A stretch of 64,000 bases of DNA from a virus, in IMG/VR virus record IMGVR_UViG_3300009610_000028, positions 19,415 through 83,414 of that record. One strand, given 5' to 3'. Positions 6,744 through 15,792 of the stretch are shown one piece after another (the first letter of the stretch is position 1; each line of letters opens with the position of its first letter). The position numbers and the translations under genes are program-made. The notes beneath the pieces are model-generated. The model was not told the origin of the DNA and ran no database searches. It worked only from the letters and a program-made list of their open reading frames with translations.

Positions 6744-8420
6744 ATGAGTTCGATTTACGACGAGCTACGCGCGTCAATCGCGGACGGTCTCAAGAACCGT
6801 ACATTGACAAGCTGCTCACGATGGGCTGCTCGTCGCAGAATCATGGGCGGCGAATTCGCCGGACCATATTCGGATTGTAAGCATCCGTGGGTCAGAGAGA
6901 TGCACGACAGTTGGGCACCGTTCAACTGGGTAATGAAGGGCGCACAAGTCGGATGCACCGAAGTCGCCATCAACCGAGCGCTCTACACGATTGACAAGCT
7001 GCACCGGGACGTGATGTACGTCCTGCCCACCACGAAGAACGCCAGCAAGTTCAGCAAGGGTCGTTTTGGTACTGCTCTTGCTCTGAGTCCCTATCTCAAG
7101 GGTCTCTTCACTGACACGAACTCGGTGGACCTCAAGCAGGCCGGGGCCAACTGTCTCTACATCAGTGGCTCACGAGGCGACAGCAACCTCAAGTCGGTGC
7201 CTGTCTCCGAACTCGTTCTCGACGAGTTGGACGAAATGGACAAGTGGGCGATCAGTCTAGCGCTGACTCGTCTTCAAGGTCATACCGAGAAGCACGTCTT
7301 CGGTCTCTCGACTCCCACCATTCCTAATCGTGGCATCCACGAGCAGTTCAAGAATAGCACCCAAGAACATTTTGTGTTCCCGTGCCCAAGCTGCTCGCGG
7401 CAAATCCACCTAACGTGGCCAGACAACATTGAAATCCTCGGCGAAAGCCTGATCGACCCGAAAATCAAAGACTCCTATCTCAAGTGCCATCTCTGCAATG
7501 CTCGTCTTGAGCATCTCGACAAGCCTAACTTTCTAAAGCATGCGACATGGGTCTCCATGAATCCCAACGGGATCAAGGAGCACCGAGGCTTCCACGTCTC
7601 GCAGATGTACAGCTTCACGATGAGTCCTGCGGAACTCGTCTATTTCTACTTCAAAGGCTTCGGCAGCGAGTGGGACGCCAAACAGTTCCACAATTCGCAG
7701 CTAGGCGTGCCATTCATCAGTGACGGAGCACAAGTCACTGACGAGATGATCGACCGTTCTATTCGTAACCATACGAAGAACGATGACCGACCAGTGGTTG
7801 GCGGTGAGAAGATCATCACGATGGGCGTGGATCAAGGCGACTGGAGCTACTACGAAATCTGCGAGTGGACGATTGAGAGCTTCGGCCTCGATCTGAATGC
7901 AACGTCGCAATGCAAAGTGATTTGCGAAGGCAAGTTCTGGCGAGAAGACTTCGACCGTGAACTCAATCGACTAATGCGTGAGTGGCAAGTCCTCACGTGC
8001 GTCATCGACGCTGACCCCTTCGGCCTTGAAGCTCGACGATTCGCTCGTCGCTTCCCTGGCCACGTCTATCTCTGCCGCTATCGCAGCGGAGTGACGGCAC
8101 GGGAGATCGCGATCACCGATGACGAAGACGGCGCACCGATCATCACAGTGGATCGCTCCAACTGGATGAGTGCGGCTTTGGGACGGTTCAAAAACAACCC
8201 GTCTCGGATTTGGTTACCCGCTGATGTGTCGCATGAATACCGCGAGCACGTCAAGAACCTCGTCGGCACGTACAAGCAAGACGAGGAGTTCGGCAATCCG
8301 GTCTATGTCTATGAAGACATCGGACCAGATCACTTCGGACATGCCCGCTGCTATGCGGAGATCGCGTTGCCGCTGGTGGCAGTGCAAATGACCAACAAGG
8401 ATGTCAAGGCGTTCCTATGA
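6744..8420 (+). CDS. terL: Terminase large subunit, GpA family
   Basis: A 558-residue DNA-packaging motor ATPase/nuclease. The ATPase Walker A-like loop is MKGAQVGCTE (64-73), with Walker B SELVLDELDE (155-164). A GpA-type zinc knuckle follows (CPSC 214-217, CHLC 248-251). The RNase H-like nuclease domain begins at MGVDQGD (Asp363) and continues with IDADPFG (Asp422, Asp424) and DHFGHARCYAE near the C-terminus. Length and order match the lambda gpA family (Terminase_GpA). No small subunit is recognised next to it. It overlaps the portal gene as ATGA. Confidence 0.93.
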   Translation: MSSIYDELRASIADGLKNRTLTSCSRWAARRRIMGGEFAGPYSDCKHPWVREMHDSWAPFNWVMKGAQVGCTEVAINRALYTIDKLHRDVMYVLPTTKNASKFSKGRFGTALALSPYLKGLFTDTNSVDLKQAGANCLYISGSRGDSNLKSVPVSELVLDELDEMDKWAISLALTRLQGHTEKHVFGLSTPTIPNRGIHEQFKNSTQEHFVFPCPSCSRQIHLTWPDNIEILGESLIDPKIKDSYLKCHLCNARLEHLDKPNFLKHATWVSMNPNGIKEHRGFHVSQMYSFTMSPAELVYFYFKGFGSEWDAKQFHNSQLGVPFISDGAQVTDEMIDRSIRNHTKNDDRPVVGGEKIITMGVDQGDWSYYEICEWTIESFGLDLNATSQCKVICEGKFWREDFDRELNRLMREWQVLTCVIDADPFGLEARRFARRFPGHVYLCRYRSGVTAREIAITDDEDGAPIITVDRSNWMSAALGRFKNNPSRIWLPADVSHEYREHVKNLVGTYKQDEEFGNPVYVYEDIGPDHFGHARCYAEIALPLVAVQMTNKDVKAFL

Positions 8421-10198
8421 CTTTGTATCAAACGCGAATCATCGACAGCCGGCATCCCAACTTCCTGTCGAACGTAGGTGACTGGGAGAAGTGGCGACTG
8501 ACCTACCGGGGTGGGGAAGAGTTTCGCAACAAGTACCTCGAACAATTTACTAACCGCGAAGATCGACAGGACTTTGAAGCCCGCAAGCGAGTGACTCCTA
8601 TTCCGAGTTACGCGAAAGCGGCCATCAACGACATCCGTAACTCGATCTTCCAGCGGATGCACGACATCACACGTCGAGACGGCAGCAAAGCTTATCAACG
8701 AGCGATTGCTGGCTTGGATGACGGAGTAGATCGTCGTGGATCAACGATGAATTCGTTCCTCGGCATCAAATGCCTGACGGAACTTCTGGTGATGGGGCGA
8801 GTCGGCGTCTGCGTCGATTCCCCGGTAGTTGAAGGTGCTACGCTCGCCGACGCCAAGGGCGCTCGGCCGTATCTCTACAGCTATCAAGTTGAAGACATTC
8901 TCAACTACTCATGCACCAAGCCTGACGAGCCGAGTGAGTTCCAATCCGTGTTGCTTCGCGACACGTGCATGGACTACGACCAACGCACCATGCTGCCGCT
9001 TGGAACCTTCCAGCGGCTGCGGATGATGTGGATCGACAAAGAGACTGGCTTCGTCAATGTGCAGTTCTACAACGCAGCCGGCGATCCAATCGACAGCTAC
9101 GGGAACACATCAGGCCCGGTGCAACTCGAACTCACGAAGATTCCCTTCGTACTATTCGACGTTGGTGACTCGCTCATCAAGGATGTCTGTAACCACCAAG
9201 TTACGCTTCTGAATCTGATCTCCAGTGACGTGAACTTCGCGCTCAAGGCGAACTTTCCGTTCTACGTCGAGCAACGCGACATGCGTGCGGTCGGCAGCCA
9301 CTTGAAGGTCGCTGCTAACCCGGATGGCACCGCCACAACTGGTGGCCAAACATCCCACGACAACGAGATCAAGGTCGGTGCCACGCAAGGTCGGTTCTAC
9401 GACATCAAAGCGAACGCACCAGCCTTCATCAATCCGTCGCCCGACCCGCTCAAGGCGTCGATGCAGTTGCGAGCCGAAATCGCAACCGAGATTCGACGCT
9501 TGGTCAACCTTCGAGTTGAAGGCATGGCAGAACGAGCCAGCGCCGAGAGCAAGGCAATGGACAACCAAGGGCTGGAAGCTGGTCTCAGCTTCATCGGCCT
9601 GGTCCTGGAGAGTGGCGAACGCAAGATCGCCGAACATTGGGCCGCGTTTGAGGATCGAGTCGAAACCCGCCGCAAGGTGGCCACGATCAAGTATCCCGAC
9701 CGCTATAGCCTCAAGACCGATGCTGATCGCATCGACGAGGCCACTAAGCTCTCCAAGCTGATGTACACGGTGCCGGGCCAGACAGTGAAGAAAGAGATCG
9801 CCAAGATCATCAAAGATTCGCTGCTCGGTGGCAAGGTCAACGTGGAAACCATCTCGACAATCAATTCAGAGATCGACAATTCGGACTATACGACTAGCGA
9901 TCCTGAGACGATTGTTCTGGCCGTCGAGAACGGCCTATGCGGTGACCAAACCGCTTCTATGGCACTGGGCTTTGACGAGAACGAATACTTGCAAGCTCAG
10001 AAGGATCACGCCGCTAAAGCCAAGCGTGTTGCTGAGGCGCAAGCCAGCGTCAAGCCGGACCCAGGAGCACGGGGCGTCGATTCACTTTCGACCGATCCCA
10101 AGTCTGCTCCGAAAGAGAAGGCCGCCAGTCGGGATAAGTCCCTACAAAGTGACAATCAGAAGCGTGTTCGTGGCAACGGCCGCTTTCCCAAGGAGTAA
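8417..10198 (+). CDS. Portal protein (DUF4055-like)
   Basis: A 593-residue protein directly downstream of and overlapping the terminase. The N-terminal half has portal-like segments (PSYAKAAINDIRNSIFQRM, a GLDDGVDRRG stretch, ELLVMGRVGVCVDSP). The middle carries the long helical part (RAEIATEIRRLV ... AESKAMDNQGLEAGL) expected of the stem and wing. The C-terminus is charged and disordered. Portals form the dodecameric ring through which the terminase pumps DNA. Assignment rests on position, size and these segments. Confidence 0.82.
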   Translation: MTLYQTRIIDSRHPNFLSNVGDWEKWRLTYRGGEEFRNKYLEQFTNREDRQDFEARKRVTPIPSYAKAAINDIRNSIFQRMHDITRRDGSKAYQRAIAGLDDGVDRRGSTMNSFLGIKCLTELLVMGRVGVCVDSPVVEGATLADAKGARPYLYSYQVEDILNYSCTKPDEPSEFQSVLLRDTCMDYDQRTMLPLGTFQRLRMMWIDKETGFVNVQFYNAAGDPIDSYGNTSGPVQLELTKIPFVLFDVGDSLIKDVCNHQVTLLNLISSDVNFALKANFPFYVEQRDMRAVGSHLKVAANPDGTATTGGQTSHDNEIKVGATQGRFYDIKANAPAFINPSPDPLKASMQLRAEIATEIRRLVNLRVEGMAERASAESKAMDNQGLEAGLSFIGLVLESGERKIAEHWAAFEDRVETRRKVATIKYPDRYSLKTDADRIDEATKLSKLMYTVPGQTVKKEIAKIIKDSLLGGKVNVETISTINSEIDNSDYTTSDPETIVLAVENGLCGDQTASMALGFDENEYLQAQKDHAAKAKRVAEAQASVKPDPGARGVDSLSTDPKSAPKEKAASRDKSLQSDNQKRVRGNGRFPKE

Positions 10199-10201
10199 GC
10201 A

Positions 10202-10501
10202 ATGTCAGCAGTTCAAGTGGTGAAAGAATCGTTGCCAGGTTTCATGGCAGGTAATGGGACAGTCGGCGGAACGCCGGCTCAACTCACGACCATTGCGTTT
10301 CCAATCACCAAGCACGTCGTTGTCCAGGCTGCATCTGGCAATGGCAGTACGGTCAGCGTGGGGCCAGCCTCAGCGCAAGCCGCAAACGGATACATCCTGG
10401 CAGCGGGCGAGAGCACGCCGCCGATTTACGTGGACGATACGTCCAAAGTGTGGGTCGTCGGGGGTGCCGCCGACCAGGATTACAACTGGATCGCAAACTA
10501 A
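10202..10501 (+). CDS. Small virion protein, capsid decoration candidate (paralogue of 11231 gene)
   Basis: A 99-residue beta-rich protein starting VVKESLPGFMAGNG and ending ADQDYNWIAN. The gene at 11231 has the same ends (TKESVPGLLHGH ... ADQDVAWIGL) and similar length, so the two flank the 10514 gene as paralogues. The size and position between portal and capsid genes suit a head decoration or cement protein (inference). Confidence 0.55.
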   Translation: MSAVQVVKESLPGFMAGNGTVGGTPAQLTTIAFPITKHVVVQAASGNGSTVSVGPASAQAANGYILAAGESTPPIYVDDTSKVWVVGGAADQDYNWIAN

Positions 10502-10513
10502 GGAATCAAATCA

Positions 10514-11218
10514 ATGGGTATTCTCGCCGACCTTCTTGCCGCCCCGCTCACGTACAGCAACACGCCTGGTGTTGGCCGACACGTGTATCGGAACCTGGAA
10601 GACATCCTTCGCACGTATGGTGACTTTGACTATCCGAGTGGTTTCAACACCGGGAACGAAGTTCAAGGTATCGCTGTTCACTCCGGCACAGTCAGCGGTG
10701 GCACGTTCACCTTGACTCCTCAAGTGACTGGTGCCGTTGCAACTGGCAACATCAACCACAACGCCAACGCTGCCACGATTCAGACCGCTATCGACACCGC
10801 AATGACTGGTGTCGCTGGTTACGTTGCCGGACATCTGGCAATCACTGGTGGACCTCTCACCACGACCCCGCTGGTTCTCACCTACAGCGGTGCCTCGGTC
10901 GATGCGACCAACTACGCCCTGGTTGTGGGTGACGGTGCTCTGCTCACTGGTGGTGGCACGCTCGGTGCGATCACGCAGACGACCGCTGGTCAATCTGCCC
11001 GCGCTGCTTGGGCCTTCCTCAAAGTGGCTGGCATCATCACCAGTGCTCCGCCGGATCAAGGCAGTTCTGGCACTCCAACTGTTGGCTCTGGCCGTGGGCA
11101 GTTCCCGTTCAAGCTCAACAACGACACCGTGATCGCTCTCATCGAAGAGGCGGCTTCCAAGGACGGTGGAATCGCGGCTGTGAAGACTTCCCTTCTGACC
11201 GCACTCCGCTTGCCGTAA
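10514..11218 (+). CDS. Virion protein with inserted Ig-like domain
   Basis: A 234-residue protein. Residues about 55-155 match a recurring phage structural insertion: GTFTLTPQVTG, NANAATIQTAIDTA, GPLTTTPLVLTYSG and LTGGGTLG. A related domain sits inside the second tail tube protein at 22271. The flanking N-terminal (LEDILRTYGDFDYPSGF) and C-terminal helices would form the actual body. Possibly a head fibre or decoration protein. No enzyme motif is visible. Confidence 0.5.
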   Translation: MGILADLLAAPLTYSNTPGVGRHVYRNLEDILRTYGDFDYPSGFNTGNEVQGIAVHSGTVSGGTFTLTPQVTGAVATGNINHNANAATIQTAIDTAMTGVAGYVAGHLAITGGPLTTTPLVLTYSGASVDATNYALVVGDGALLTGGGTLGAITQTTAGQSARAAWAFLKVAGIITSAPPDQGSSGTPTVGSGRGQFPFKLNNDTVIALIEEAASKDGGIAAVKTSLLTALRLP

Positions 11219-11230
11219 GAGGTTTGACCC

Positions 11231-11548
11231 GTGGAGATCACAAAAGAATCAGTGCCTGGATTGCTACATGGGCACCAGGCTGCCGGCACTTCGCGGATTC
11301 GTCTCACTGATCTGGACATTCCAGTTCACAAAGGCGTGCTGATGCGATGCCCCGGATCGGAAGACGCGGGCGGTGGCAATACGGCACCCGTTTGGGTCGG
11401 TGGCAACGGCGTAACAGCCGATTCAGCCGCGACCGGCGGCATCCCAATCCTGCCAGGCGATTCGCTCTTCGTGCCGATTGAGCGGCCGATGTCGCTCTTC
11501 ATCATCTCGACCGATGCGGACCAAGACGTTGCGTGGATCGGACTATGA
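11231..11548 (+). CDS. Small virion protein, capsid decoration candidate (paralogue of 10202 gene)
   Basis: The 105-residue protein begins at GTG 11231. It shares its start (KESVPG) and end (DADQDVAWIGL) with the 10202 product, plus a Gly-rich middle and IPILPGDSLFVPIE in place of GYILAAGEST. It overlaps the next fibre gene as ATGA, suggesting coupled expression with the adhesins. Confidence 0.55.
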   Translation: MEITKESVPGLLHGHQAAGTSRIRLTDLDIPVHKGVLMRCPGSEDAGGGNTAPVWVGGNGVTADSAATGGIPILPGDSLFVPIERPMSLFIISTDADQDVAWIGL

Positions 11549-12786
11549 GCATCATTTACATCAGCAGTAGGGGCGTGGCTGGCCCACAAGGCATTCAAGG
11601 CGACCCCGGTGCCGGTGTAATCAATTGGCTCGGCGTTTGGGACAGCGGCACTACTTACGAAATCAACGATGCTGTTTCCTACCAAGGAAGCAGCTACATC
11701 TGCCTCGTTCAGCATTCCAACCAAGTTCCTCCGAACCCGACCTATTGGGGCGTGCTCGCGGAAGTTGGTGACACAGGTGCAACCGGCCTGACCGGCGACA
11801 CTGGTCTTGGAATCACCTGGCTTGGCGACTGGGACAGCGGTGACCCATACGTCGTCAACGATGCAGTGGTCTTGGATGGCACGAGTTACATCTGCATCCA
11901 GGATCATACGAATCAACAACCGCCGAATGTCGCGTACTGGAACATCCTCGCACAGAAGGGTGGCACTGGAGCGACGGGCAACACGGGCGCAACCGGCGCT
12001 CGTGGCCTCACGTGGCGAAACGCTTGGAACAGCATCACGGCCTATGCAGTGGACGATGCCGTTCAATACAACGGCAGCGCATACATCTGTCTTCAAGCAC
12101 ACACGAATCAGTTTCCAACGAACCCTACCTATTGGAGTCTGCTGGCTTCAAAAGGTGACACTGGCACGACGGGCGACACCGGATTAACCGGAGCGGCCGG
12201 TGCTGACGGGCAGGGCTTCACCTGGCGTGGCTCATGGAGCGGCGCAATCACCTACGCTCCCTACGACGTAGTTGAGTTCGACGGGTCCAGCTACAACTGC
12301 ATTCTCGGCCACACGAATCAAACCCCACCGAATCCCACCTACTGGGAGACGATGGCCCAAGCTGGAGAAGATGGCGGCGGTGGCGGCAGTGGCGAAGGGC
12401 TGGTCACCGAGGCCGAGAACACGAACGCTGGTTCAATCTCAAAATGTCGCGTGGTCTATATCAGCGGCGTTGAAGAAGTTGATCTGGCGCGGGCTAACAA
12501 CACAACCACCGCCAAAGCTTTTGGCCTGGTTGCGGATAACTCCATCTCTGCGAGTGTCTCCGGCAACATTCAGATCAGTGGCATTCTCGAAGCCACAACC
12601 GGCCAGTGGGACACTGTGACCGGGCAAAGCGGTGGGCTGACATCAGGTGCCATCTATTACCTCAGCGCAGCCACCGCAGGCGCAATGACGACGACAGCGC
12701 CTGTCTCTGGATTCATCGTCGAACTCGGCAAGGCGCTGAGCACAACCAAATTTGACACCACGATAAGGCGGCCGATTCGGCTGTAA
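11545..12786 (+). CDS. Tail fibre with collagen-like linkers and four carbohydrate-binding-like repeats
   Basis: ATG 11545 overlaps the previous stop. After MSIIYISSRGVAGPQG come four units of about 60 residues. Each has a W-x(3)-W/Y start, NDAV, a SSYIC-type strand, HTNQ, PPNPTYW and a short collagen-like GDTGATG linker. This resembles the small carbohydrate-binding domains of chitinases (CBM5/12-type). The C-terminal 120 residues form a separate beta domain shared with the 12791 product. It is likely a receptor-binding fibre; the first 30 residues match the 15793 fibre and are the probable particle anchor. Confidence 0.75.
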   Translation: MSIIYISSRGVAGPQGIQGDPGAGVINWLGVWDSGTTYEINDAVSYQGSSYICLVQHSNQVPPNPTYWGVLAEVGDTGATGLTGDTGLGITWLGDWDSGDPYVVNDAVVLDGTSYICIQDHTNQQPPNVAYWNILAQKGGTGATGNTGATGARGLTWRNAWNSITAYAVDDAVQYNGSAYICLQAHTNQFPTNPTYWSLLASKGDTGTTGDTGLTGAAGADGQGFTWRGSWSGAITYAPYDVVEFDGSSYNCILGHTNQTPPNPTYWETMAQAGEDGGGGGSGEGLVTEAENTNAGSISKCRVVYISGVEEVDLARANNTTTAKAFGLVADNSISASVSGNIQISGILEATTGQWDTVTGQSGGLTSGAIYYLSAATAGAMTTTAPVSGFIVELGKALSTTKFDTTIRRPIRL

Positions 12787-12790
12787 ATAA

Positions 12791-13273
12791 ATGGCTGCTC
12801 GCAAACCGCTAGTCATCAACGGCGGACAAATCGAACAACTCCAAGCCGGCGATACGCTTGATGCGTCAGTCACCGAAGTGGATGTGGTCAGCAAGACCAA
12901 TGACAACGCCAGTCCAATCGTCATTGGCAACGTTGTCTATAACAAGACAGACGGTGACGTTGACCTGGCTCGCGCAAACGCGCAGGGCACCGTTCAAGTT
13001 CTCGGCTTGGTCCGAGACGCAAGCATTGCCGCAGCCGCCGCCGGCAACATCCAGACAGACGGAATCCTGACAGCCACTACCGGCGAATGGGACGCTGTGA
13101 CTGGAGGGTCTGGTGGTCTCTCGCCCGGCGTGCCGTACTACGTCAGCGCCGCGACAGCGGGCTTGATTACAAGCACCGCACCTTCTAGCGCCGGTCAGTT
13201 TGTTGTGCGCATTGGACTGGCCAGTAGCGCTACCTCATTGGACATCTCAGTCGAACCCCCGATCAAGCTATGA
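12791..13273 (+). CDS. Fibre accessory protein: anchor plus beta domain
   Basis: A 160-residue protein with two parts. Residues 1-25 (MAARKPLVINGGQIEQLQAG) match the start of the next spike protein, and the rest (DLARANAQGT, ILTATTGEWDAVTGG, GVPYYVSAATAG) matches the C-terminal domain of the 11545 fibre. It therefore combines an anchor from one adhesin with a domain from another. It overlaps the spike gene as ATGA. A virion role is inferred. Confidence 0.6.
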   Translation: MAARKPLVINGGQIEQLQAGDTLDASVTEVDVVSKTNDNASPIVIGNVVYNKTDGDVDLARANAQGTVQVLGLVRDASIAAAAAGNIQTDGILTATTGEWDAVTGGSGGLSPGVPYYVSAATAGLITSTAPSSAGQFVVRIGLASSATSLDISVEPPIKL

Positions 13274-15477
13274 CCATCCGCAAACCGCTTACTATCACCA
13301 ACGGACAGATTGAAGCATTCCAATCCGGTGATCTAGTCAGCGGAGTTGCGAATGTTCTCACCAACACAACTCTCTATGTTGAGACTACGGGCAACGACAC
13401 GACCGGCGACGGTTCGATTGGCAATCCTTGGTTGACCATCGGGAAAGCACTCAGCTATCTCGCGGACAAATGGATCGAGAAAGACAACTTTGTCACGATC
13501 AACGTTGGTGACGGCAACTTTGCCATCTCTTCGTCGCTCACGATCAAGCATCCCTGCGGCGACCGGATTACGATCACTGGCACCAACACCCACGACAAAA
13601 CGTTGTCGAGCATTCAGAGTTCCTCCGGCTCGGCCGGTGCCTGGTCATACGTGCTCAATGTCAATACGGTGACCAACATTGCCGTGAATGACTACGTGCT
13701 CATTCGCGGGCCAGCCAATGGGACTCGACCAGAGTTTATCGCTGGTTGCCACGAAGTCACCAACGTCGATGCAGTCAATACTCGCATCACAATCGCGGTC
13801 AAGCATAAGCACACTTCTGTGGCGTCTGGCTCTGTCACAGGCACGGTCACGTGTGTGAAGACACGAGTGACAGTCACGGGCGTGGACGGATTGGTAGTCG
13901 ATCCCAATCACACGCTTGGCTTCATGGACAAGGTAGTGTTCGTGGGCGATGCCACGGCAACCAAGAGTGGAATTCTTAGTGGTCATGGTCTGGCCGCAGC
14001 CAATACCCATCTGTGGGTTGGCAACAATGTAGGCGTCGTGAACTTCCAGTATGGCGTACAAGTTGTCGGCGGCTCGTTCCGTGGCAACATTATCGCGTCT
14101 GGTTGTGTTTCTGATGGCGCACGTACATTCGCTGGTGCCAAAATCTATGCTTCGAGTGGAATCACGGCTACTGGCTGTGGTGCCTTTGGAGTCTTTGCCA
14201 CGCTGAATGGTTCGATCTATTGCCCGGCATCCCGGCTAACAGGTAACTCTGACAGCGGCGCTGGCGCTAGCGCTGGCGGGGTAGTTAGTTGTCCCTCGGC
14301 CCATCTGACGGGAAATACGCTCAACGGTGCTGTTGCTGAAAATCAAGGTTGCATTCTGTGCGACCTGGCTTTTATCAACAACAACTTGGACAATGGCATC
14401 ATAGCTCTGAATCAAAGCCATATCAGTTCGCCCTCAGCGACGATCCAAACGAACTTCAAAGGCGTGTACTGCGACAAAGGTTCTTACATCTATGTCGAAG
14501 GCAGTACCATCTCCAGCAACACGAGCGGAAGTTACAACATTTCCGCAGATACGCTTTCAGTCAATGGCTCGTACATTGACACGGGCGCAGCGGCAGGCTT
14601 CCCAATTCACGGTTCACCAGTGCCTGGTGGTCGTTTGACCCTGGAAAGCAACGTGGCGGTCTCAACCACCGATCAAGCTTCCGCTTCGACTATTTACTAC
14701 AAATCATTTCAACACGGCCATATCTGGCTCTACAACGGCTCGGAGTGGCTCCGGCGAACTCTGCCAGGCGGCCAAATCTCCGCAGCGTGCCCCACAGCTT
14801 CCGGCTCAAACAAGCCTTATGACGTTTTCATTTATGATGATAACGGCACACCAACCTTAGAGTTCCTGGCGTGGACGAATAACACGACACGCGCAACTGG
14901 CCTCCTTAATACTAGCTCTCCCTACTTGTGGACAAAGAGTGGTGACACCACGCGGCTCTACGTCGGGACGATCTATGTAACTACTAGCGGTAATACAAAC
15001 GACACACTGCGCAGTCGCCACGTGTGGAATATGTTTAACCGCGTAGTACGCGATATGTTTTGGATCGGCCCTCAAGCAAGTTACACATACAGTGCGAACA
15101 ATGTTGCACGCTATGTGAATGGTGGCACAGCACCATCGCTTTCAATAGTTGTTGGACTCTCTGAGGACATCTACCAAGCCGAAGCGCGAGTTACCGCCTC
15201 CAAATCTGTTGGAGCGAATGGTACAGCGATTGATATGGGCATCGCTCGCGATGCAACCAATACCACATTTGCGGTTGGTTGCCAGGCGGGAGTGATCCGT
15301 TCTACGACGGCAACTGATCTTGACCTCAGAACGCTGCAAACCACGTTCAGCGAAATCGCCCCTATTGGCTACCACGAATACAACTGGACTGAGCGTACTG
15401 GTACGAATTCCGTGACTCTCAACGTGGTTGGCACGAATGCCAATGAATGCGGCATGTTCGGTTGGTTCCCAATGTAG
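13270..15477 (+). CDS. Tail spike with right-handed beta-helix (pectate-lyase-like)
   Basis: A 735-residue protein. After an anchor segment (RKPLTITNGQIEAFQSGD) comes YVETTGNDTTGDGS.GNPWLTIGKAL, a hallmark of phage beta-helix spikes and parallel-beta-helix repeats. The middle has repeated short-turn strands (ITATGCGAFGV, SSPSATIQTNFKGVYC, TISSNTSGSYN). The C-terminal 250 residues form a distinct beta domain. Such spikes bind or cleave surface polysaccharide; no specific catalytic residues can be fixed. It is one of three adhesins between portal and capsid genes. Confidence 0.75.
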   Translation: MTIRKPLTITNGQIEAFQSGDLVSGVANVLTNTTLYVETTGNDTTGDGSIGNPWLTIGKALSYLADKWIEKDNFVTINVGDGNFAISSSLTIKHPCGDRITITGTNTHDKTLSSIQSSSGSAGAWSYVLNVNTVTNIAVNDYVLIRGPANGTRPEFIAGCHEVTNVDAVNTRITIAVKHKHTSVASGSVTGTVTCVKTRVTVTGVDGLVVDPNHTLGFMDKVVFVGDATATKSGILSGHGLAAANTHLWVGNNVGVVNFQYGVQVVGGSFRGNIIASGCVSDGARTFAGAKIYASSGITATGCGAFGVFATLNGSIYCPASRLTGNSDSGAGASAGGVVSCPSAHLTGNTLNGAVAENQGCILCDLAFINNNLDNGIIALNQSHISSPSATIQTNFKGVYCDKGSYIYVEGSTISSNTSGSYNISADTLSVNGSYIDTGAAAGFPIHGSPVPGGRLTLESNVAVSTTDQASASTIYYKSFQHGHIWLYNGSEWLRRTLPGGQISAACPTASGSNKPYDVFIYDDNGTPTLEFLAWTNNTTRATGLLNTSSPYLWTKSGDTTRLYVGTIYVTTSGNTNDTLRSRHVWNMFNRVVRDMFWIGPQASYTYSANNVARYVNGGTAPSLSIVVGLSEDIYQAEARVTASKSVGANGTAIDMGIARDATNTTFAVGCQAGVIRSTTATDLDLRTLQTTFSEIAPIGYHEYNWTERTGTNSVTLNVVGTNANECGMFGWFPM

Positions 15478-15484
15478 GTGACAG

Positions 15485-15787
15485 ATGAGAGACATTCTCG
15501 CTTTGCATAATGCGTTACGAGACGCAGGACTCGACATCTCCGGTGTCAGTGATCCAGGGCCAAACGCCTACATCAACGGATGGAACACCACGCCCACAGA
15601 AGCTGAGCGTGCTCAAGCGGGTGCCATTCTAAAAGCATTCGATTGGACCGAGAAGCCAGCACTAACTCTCGCGACTATTGAAGCGCTTTCAAGTGATGAG
15701 AAATCGCGACTGATTGATTTGCTACTGACACAAGCGGCTGGCGTGCGACCGGACCTATTGGACATGGCGAAGAAACCAAAGGCGTAG
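15485..15787 (+). CDS. Small fibre-associated protein
   Basis: A 100-residue, mostly helical protein between spike and fibre genes. Segments PGPNAYINGWNTTPTEAERAQAGAILKAFDWTE and LIDLLLTQAAGVRPD are visible. Short proteins of this shape often follow adhesin genes and are thought to help fibre assembly or attachment. That is a positional inference; no motif proves it. Confidence 0.5.
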   Translation: MRDILALHNALRDAGLDISGVSDPGPNAYINGWNTTPTEAERAQAGAILKAFDWTEKPALTLATIEALSSDEKSRLIDLLLTQAAGVRPDLLDMAKKPKA

Positions 15788-15792
15788 GACAA

